Origin: Pediococcus stilesii
GTDB lineage: Bacteria > Bacillota > Bacilli > Lactobacillales > Lactobacillaceae
Length of the DNA stretch: 64,000 nt
NCBI RefSeq assembly: GCF_001437075.1
Contig: NZ_JQBX01000005.1
Span: forward strand, 1-64,000
Direction: 5' to 3'
Shown here: piece after piece, positions 59,452-64,000 of the stretch
Layout: every line of letters starts with the position of its first letter
Numbering within the stretch: the first letter of the stretch is position 1
Notes under the pieces: generated by a model
Database searches by the model: none
Told to the model about the DNA's origin: nothing
The model's input: only the letters and a program-made list of their open reading frames with translations
Translations under genes and position numbers: made by a program

Positions 59452-60348
59452 TCACACATCATCCCTCTTTGTTGTAAACGTATGCGATTCTAATCCGCGA
59501 TCAACCTCCGCTTGTAACGTGACATGTTCAATATTAAATTTATCCTTTAACATTTTTTCGATGGTTCGATAAACTGGCTCAACTTCACTTAAATATTCAT
59601 CTTTTAAGTTGATATGTGCTGATAACATTACCCGATGTTCGTCAATCATCCAAGTATGGACATGATGCATATTAACCACTCCTGGAACGTCTAAAACTTC
59701 ATTCCGAATTGCATCATAATCAAGTTTTGGACCGGCCTCCATCAAAATATTGGTTGATTCAATAATTAGTGGAATTGTTTCATACGCGATGTATAACGAA
59801 ACTAACATTGTCATCAATGGGTCTACCCAATAAATATGAAAATTCTTAATAATGACGGCTCCAATAATTACGCCAATTGAAGAAAGTGCATCACTTAAAA
59901 TATGTAAGTAGGTGGCCTTTATATTTAAACTTTCACTTGATCCTCGGTGTAACAACAGCGCCGAAGCTAAATTAGCAACAAAGCCAATCACCGCAACAAT
60001 CAACATTAAATTCCCGTTAACCTTTTCCGGATGAATTAGTCGTTGAACAGCTTCCCACATCAGCATTGCCGACATGATTATCAAAAAAATCGAATTAAAG
60101 TACGACGATAAAATCTCTGCCCTGCGGTATCCAAAAGTTTTGGATTGATTGGATGCACACGCACTGATTTTGCTGGCAATAAAGGCCATGACAATTGATG
60201 CGCTATCGCCCAAATTGTGAATTGCGTCTGATAATAGTGACAAGCTTCCTGACGCAATGCCACCGATGAATTCTGCGACAGTTATTAGCAAGTTTAACGT
60301 TGTTACTTCAAAAAACTTAACTCCCGTGGTTTCTTTTTCATCTCCCAT
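59452..60348 (-). CDS. Cation diffusion facilitator (CzcD/ZitB-type Zn2+ efflux)
   Basis: A 298-aa antiporter of the CDF family. Six transmembrane segments (residues ~15-190), the metal-site motifs SLLSDAIHNLGDSA (near residue 36) and ILSDALSSIG (near 150), and a cytosolic C-terminal domain with MHHVHTWMI typical of ZitB/CzcD. It probably exports zinc or similar divalent metals. It is a single gene with no visible metal-responsive operator. Confidence 0.92.
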   Translation of the reverse strand: MGDEKETTGVKFFEVTTLNLLITVAEFIGGIASGSLSLLSDAIHNLGDSASIVMAFIASKISACASNQSKTFGYRRAEILSSYFNSIFLIIMSAMLMWEAVQRLIHPEKVNGNLMLIVAVIGFVANLASALLLHRGSSESLNIKATYLHILSDALSSIGVIIGAVIIKNFHIYWVDPLMTMLVSLYIAYETIPLIIESTNILMEAGPKLDYDAIRNEVLDVPGVVNMHHVHTWMIDEHRVMLSAHINLKDEYLSEVEPVYRTIEKMLKDKFNIEHVTLQAEVDRGLESHTFTTKRDDV

Positions 60349-60490
60349 AAAACTTCCCCCATTCTCTAATCAATATTATTATGCTTCTTTAACTAAAAAA
60401 TGCAATAAATTTGAAATACCCAATCTTGTTGTTATCCATTTGATTATTGGAAGTCAGCAAATTAAGAATCAATCTATTCATCTAGTAAAA

Positions 60491-60548
60491 AAGGTACCAG
60501 CCATATTTTCTGATTGCACGTCGCACAGAAAAGTAAGGCTGATACCTT
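60491..60548 (-). terminator. Intrinsic terminator after the PAP2 gene
   Basis: AAGGTATCAGCC/GGCTGGTACCTT with an inner TTTTCTG/CAGAAAA stem, then TTTTTT on the minus strand. Confidence 0.85.
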
Positions 60549-60556
60549 AATATAAT

Positions 60557-61240
60557 TTAATGTCTTCTTTGGTGTTGACCCACTGCAGGCGAAACGTATC
60601 CTGCAATCAGACCATAGAATTTTTGATAGAGCAGCAATGCCACCCATAGCCAAACCACACCCAAAGCAACTGATGTAACCGTATCTGTTAGGTAATGCGC
60701 TCCCATATAAATACGGGACCACATGACTAAAATCTGCCAAGTTACTAGTCCTCGTATTGACCACATTTTTAAGCTCGAATCTGCCATTGGTCGAATGAAG
60801 TATAAATAGATAAAAGCTAATACTAAAAATGCTTCAAAGGCATGCCCACTTGGCATACTATATCCCGTTTCAGGAACGATTTGATCAATCGTTGGTCTAG
60901 CGCGTTGAACAAATTCTTTCAGCAAAAATGCAACTACGGCACCGCCGAACATCGTACAGATTACCCAAATTGCATCAACGCGTTGATCCATTTTAAACCA
61001 CAGATATAGCGCAATTAAAATCGCATATATCAAACCTAACTTCGTGTCAGCAATATTCGTTATTAACCGCATAATTGGCTCTAAGAAAGAAAAAAACTCT
61101 CCTTGAACAATACTGCTAAAAAATTGGTCAAAAAACTGCATAAATTCATTTTGCATCTTTGCTCCAAGAGCTAAGACAATAACTACTACCGCCGATATTG
61201 CTACATATTTTTTTGGAATGTTGTTAGCATCGTTTAACAT
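60557..61240 (-). CDS. PAP2-family membrane phosphatase
   Basis: A 227-aa membrane protein with five to six hydrophobic segments and the three PAP2 motifs: KEFVQRARPT near residue 108, PSGHAFE near 130 and SRIYMGAHYLTD near 175. Such enzymes dephosphorylate lipid phosphates such as undecaprenyl pyrophosphate or phosphatidylglycerophosphate; the substrate here is not determinable. It lies 21 bases after the HD gene. Confidence 0.92.
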   Translation of the reverse strand: MLNDANNIPKKYVAISAVVVIVLALGAKMQNEFMQFFDQFFSSIVQGEFFSFLEPIMRLITNIADTKLGLIYAILIALYLWFKMDQRVDAIWVICTMFGGAVVAFLLKEFVQRARPTIDQIVPETGYSMPSGHAFEAFLVLAFIYLYFIRPMADSSLKMWSIRGLVTWQILVMWSRIYMGAHYLTDTVTSVALGVVWLWVALLLYQKFYGLIAGYVSPAVGQHQRRH

Positions 61241-61261
61241 TGAAACTCCCCCTAAATTGTG

Positions 61262-61912
61262 TTAATTCCACTCTGATTCAAATTTCGTTAAAAATGTTTG
61301 CATGTATTCAGTTCGTTCTTCCGCAATCTTTTTTGCAAGCGGCGTGTTCATATCTTTTTTCAAAAGTAATAACTTTTCATAAAAATGATTAATCACCGTC
61401 TTATTGTCACGATATTCGTCATGTGACATATCCTGACGAGGCTTAATACTAGGGTCATACATCACGTGTCCGTGAGCTCCACCGTAGTAAAAAGTTCGTG
61501 CAATCCCTATCGCCCCAATTGCATCCAATCGATCTGAGTCCTGAACAATCTGCCCCTCTAGCGAAAGTTTATATTTGTGTTCTAGATTATCTGAAAATGA
61601 CATATGAGTAATAATGTCAAAAATATGAGCAATATCATAATCATCAACGGACAGTTCCCTTAAAAAATTAGCAACTTGCCTTTCAGCCATCTCCTGACTT
61701 TCGACCAACTTTTCATCAATCACATCATGCAAATAACCTGCAGCTAGGATAACAAATTGATTTACTTTTTCGGATTGATCTTCCATTAATTTTTTAGACA
61801 TTGCGACCACCCGCGTAATATGTGCATAATCGTGTCCGGTTAAATCATCTTGCAATTTTTCTTTTACGAAATTATCAATTTTTTCTATCTGTTCGACACT
61901 ATCTTCATTCAT
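61262..61912 (-). CDS. HD-domain phosphohydrolase
   Basis: A 216-aa HD-superfamily protein. Motifs: GHDYAHITRVV near residue 25, AAGYLHDVIDEKL near 55 and IVQDSDRLDAIGAIGIAR near 127. This matches the YedJ/YpgQ-like group of uncharacterised phosphohydrolases. Its ATG overlaps the rny stop by 4 bases, so it is coupled to RNase Y. Confidence 0.9.
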   Translation of the reverse strand: MNEDSVEQIEKIDNFVKEKLQDDLTGHDYAHITRVVAMSKKLMEDQSEKVNQFVILAAGYLHDVIDEKLVESQEMAERQVANFLRELSVDDYDIAHIFDIITHMSFSDNLEHKYKLSLEGQIVQDSDRLDAIGAIGIARTFYYGGAHGHVMYDPSIKPRQDMSHDEYRDNKTVINHFYEKLLLLKKDMNTPLAKKIAEERTEYMQTFLTKFESEWN

Positions 61913-63471
61913 GCTTGTTTTTTCTCCGCGTATTCTACAATTTCTAATTTCCTAACAACGGTCACTTTTACCTGTCCAGGATAAGTAACATCTTCTTCAA
62001 TCTGACTTTTTACGTCCGTCGCTAGAACGTGGATGCTTTTATCATTGGTATCCTTCGGTTGAACAATTACCCGTAATTCTCGTCCGGCTTGAATTGCATA
62101 GCTTTCCTGAACCTCAGGATGATTATTAGCAATTCCCTCCAGACTCTTGATCCGTTGCAGATAATCAGCTGCCGACTCGCTTCGCGCACCTTGACGTGCT
62201 CCCGAAATTGCATCAGCTGCTTCAACCAGATCCGCAATCACGTATTTGGATTCAACATCCCCATGATGTGAAGCAATTGTATTAATCACCACTGGGCTTT
62301 CATGAAATTGAGTTGTAAGTTCCACACCAAGTTCGACATGGGTTGCTTCAATATCACGATCAATTGATTTTCCAATATCATGTAATAATCCCGCTCTTCT
62401 TGCCATCACTGGATCTTCACCAAGCTCTACGGCAAAGATTCCTGCCAATTTTGCGGTTTCAATTGAATGCTCCAATATATTTTGACCATAACTAGTCCGA
62501 TAGTGCATTCGACCAATAATTTTAATCAAATCAGGTGCAACATTTTTAAGCTTTAATTCACGCACCGCGTCTTCACCATAACGGCGAATTCGTTGATCGA
62601 CCACTTTGTTTGCTTTGTTGACCAATTTTTCAACGGTATCTGGTACAACCCGTTTTTCAGCCTTTATCAATTCCATCGTTTCCATTGCGATCGTTCGGTG
62701 GACCGGATCGTAGCCATTAATGATTACTTCTTTGTTCTGGTCGTCGATAATGACATCCACACCCGTTAAAGCCTCCAACGCTCGAACATTTTGGCCCGAA
62801 TTACCAATAATTTTCCCTAAATATTCTTGACTATCCGCAATAAAGCTCCGATGGTTTTCATATTGAATGCTTTTAATCGCACTGTGTTCCATTGCTAATG
62901 CAATTAAATCCTCTGATTCTCGTTCACTCGAACTTTCTAGTTCCGTTTGTGCATTGTTAATGAATTCATCCCGTGATTGATCCATATCCCGTCTTGTAGC
63001 ATCCAAGATCTCTTTTTTAGCCTGAGACTCCTCTAAATTTGATACTTTCTGAAGCACTTGCCAACGTTTTGAAATAAGTTGATTGGCATCATTTAAGGTT
63101 TGCCGCGTCTCTTCACGACGTTCCTTTAATTTTTGCCTCTTTTGAGATAAACTGTCAGCCCGATTGGTTAAATTGGTTTTCTTTTGATTAAGCATTCCAA
63201 CTCTTTGCTCGATCCAAACTTCTTTTCGCTGGTTATCATGCAAATCATCGTCCAATTCTTGATCAATCGCGTCCTTATATTGTTTAGTTTCTTCTCTACT
63301 TTTTTTCGTATATTTGTTAACTGCTTGTTGAGTCTTAATTTGTTCTTGACTTAAAATCTGTCGCGCGGCACTACGGGCTTGCATCAACGCTTCGACATGT
63401 TTTTTTGATCGGTACCAGTATCCAGTTCCAACTGATACCAATAATAAAAGCAATATTAAAATTGATGCCAT
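61909..63471 (-). CDS. rny: Ribonuclease Y
   Basis: A 520-aa membrane-anchored endoribonuclease that initiates mRNA decay. One N-terminal transmembrane helix (residues ~2-17), a long charged coiled coil (~30-185), a KH domain (~210-275, around YLGKIIGNSGQNVRALEALTG) and an HD domain (~335-430) with the catalytic LLHDIGKSID. The ATG at 63471 has GGGGGGCG upstream and gives the canonical N-terminus. It is coupled to the HD gene. Confidence 0.97.
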   Translation of the reverse strand: MASILILLLLLVSVGTGYWYRSKKHVEALMQARSAARQILSQEQIKTQQAVNKYTKKSREETKQYKDAIDQELDDDLHDNQRKEVWIEQRVGMLNQKKTNLTNRADSLSQKRQKLKERREETRQTLNDANQLISKRWQVLQKVSNLEESQAKKEILDATRRDMDQSRDEFINNAQTELESSSERESEDLIALAMEHSAIKSIQYENHRSFIADSQEYLGKIIGNSGQNVRALEALTGVDVIIDDQNKEVIINGYDPVHRTIAMETMELIKAEKRVVPDTVEKLVNKANKVVDQRIRRYGEDAVRELKLKNVAPDLIKIIGRMHYRTSYGQNILEHSIETAKLAGIFAVELGEDPVMARRAGLLHDIGKSIDRDIEATHVELGVELTTQFHESPVVINTIASHHGDVESKYVIADLVEAADAISGARQGARSESAADYLQRIKSLEGIANNHPEVQESYAIQAGRELRVIVQPKDTNDKSIHVLATDVKSQIEEDVTYPGQVKVTVVRKLEIVEYAEKKQA

Positions 63472-63582
63472 TAAGACGCCCCCCTTTTTCTTTAAACAAT
63501 CAGATTTAATTATATCATAGTCAACCATCGAACAAAGCGCGTGATTCAAAGGTAGATATTTCCAAAAATTTAAGTAATTAAA

Positions 63583-63629
63583 AATTCAGAAGATGCGCTA
63601 ACATGTAACGTTGCCATATCTTCTGAATT
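63583..63629 (-). terminator. Intrinsic terminator after the edge gene
   Basis: Perfect 12-bp stem AATTCAGAAGAT/ATCTTCTGAATT with a 23-nt loop, then TTTTAATT on the minus strand. Confidence 0.85.
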
Positions 63630-63646
63630 ACTTTTATATTATTAAA

Positions 63647-64000
63647 CTATTCTTCAACCATTCGCCAGACTCCCTCGCCGGCCTTTTCCATATCATTAAC
63701 AAAACTCAAAACCATCTTTGCCCGATCGGCATCTTGTTCGAATAGACGATTTAATCCTTCACCCGTCGTCATTGGCGTTCCAAGATTAAATTGGCCCTCG
63801 CCCATTTGTGCTTCTGAAAAGGCTAAAACCCAATCTCCCGTATCAATTTCTGTGTATAGAAAGAAAAGGGCATAGTCATCACTTAAATACGCTGGAACGG
63901 CCCAGACGTTGTCGCCAACTTCTTGTGTCTTATTCCCCATAAAATTGTATTCTGAAGCATTGCTTGCATTAACTTCATGATTCATTTGCATTAACATCGC
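63647..64000 (-). CDS. Unidentified protein, 5' end beyond the window
   Basis: The reading frame is open to the last base, so the start may lie outside; ATG codons at 63997 and 63991 are possible starts, but their ribosome binding site cannot be seen. The visible 116 residues are acidic, with a pattern of beta strands (NVWAVPAYLSDDYALFFLYTE, in part) and an acidic C-terminal helix. I do not recognise the family; it is vaguely like SseB-type small domains. It has its own terminator and is not part of the rny operon. Confidence 0.6.
   Translation of the reverse strand, partial: AMLMQMNHEVNASNASEYNFMGNKTQEVGDNVWAVPAYLSDDYALFFLYTEIDTGDWVLAFSEAQMGEGQFNLGTPMTTGEGLNRLFEQDADRAKMVLSFVNDMEKAGEGVWRMVEE

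Overview
The window is a stretch of Lactobacillaceae chromosome (Firmicutes, low G+C, roughly 40% by eye). The evidence is the block rpoN / cggR-gap-pgk-tpiA-eno, a KxYKxGKxW-type signal peptide on a modular autolysin, the yvcJ-yvcK-whiA and pspC-yvlD-hprK-lgt-gpsA-galU clusters, long-form HPF, RNase Y, and CtsR, CIRCE and LexA operators. I cannot fix the genus. Nearly all genes lie on the minus strand; only the tRNA, clpP, the YigZ-family gene and the CPBP protease gene are on plus. There are no rRNAs, insertion sequences, prophage or CRISPR arrays.

Layout by position: 0.2-3.5 kb smpB, rnr, secG (RNA quality control and secretion). 3.6-9.4 kb eno, tpiA, pgk, gap, cggR, the lower glycolytic locus with its CggR operator. 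9.5-12.3 kb rpoN, tRNA-Arg(CCG), CtsR-controlled clpP and a small unknown gene. 12.4-15.2 kb a two-enzyme autolysin with five near-identical SH3 repeats. 15.3-23.2 kb whiA, yvcK, rapZ, then the LexA-controlled uvrB-uvrA operon. 23.3-32.4 kb HD protein, phosphoglucomutase, trxB, galU, gpsA, lgt, hprK, two envelope-stress-type small membrane proteins, phoU. 32.4-39.1 kb the pst phosphate transporter with a PhoP box, plus phoP-phoR. 39.1-43.5 kb prfB (with +1 programmed frameshift), secA, hpf. 43.5-52.6 kb comFC-comFA, yigZ, tagO, a KimA-type permease, groEL-groES with CIRCE, a CPBP protease. 52.7-57.6 kb a complete branched-chain amino-acid ABC transporter (livJHMGF) preceded by a leader-peptide region. 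57.7-64 kb a split ThrE exporter, cspA, a zinc/cation diffusion facilitator, a PAP2 phosphatase, an HD phosphohydrolase, rny, and an unidentified gene cut by the window edge.

The most interesting signal is the 300 bases upstream of livJ. A consensus promoter drives a 35-codon leader ORF with a strong Shine-Dalgarno. The ORF is rich in Leu/Ile/Val codons, with a UUA cluster, and is followed 74 nt later by a perfect 12-bp intrinsic terminator. The UUA-codon segment can pair over 16 contiguous positions with a downstream segment, and that segment can alternatively form a 9-bp hairpin whose loop is complementary to the foot of the terminator. This is the geometry of ribosome-mediated attenuation, here in front of a transporter operon in a group better known for T-boxes. 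Secondary signals are the hpf promoter, which carries a cre-like site in its spacer and a transcript predicted to begin with a hairpin, the 11-bp-periodic PhoP box, and comFA, which has no visible ribosome binding site.
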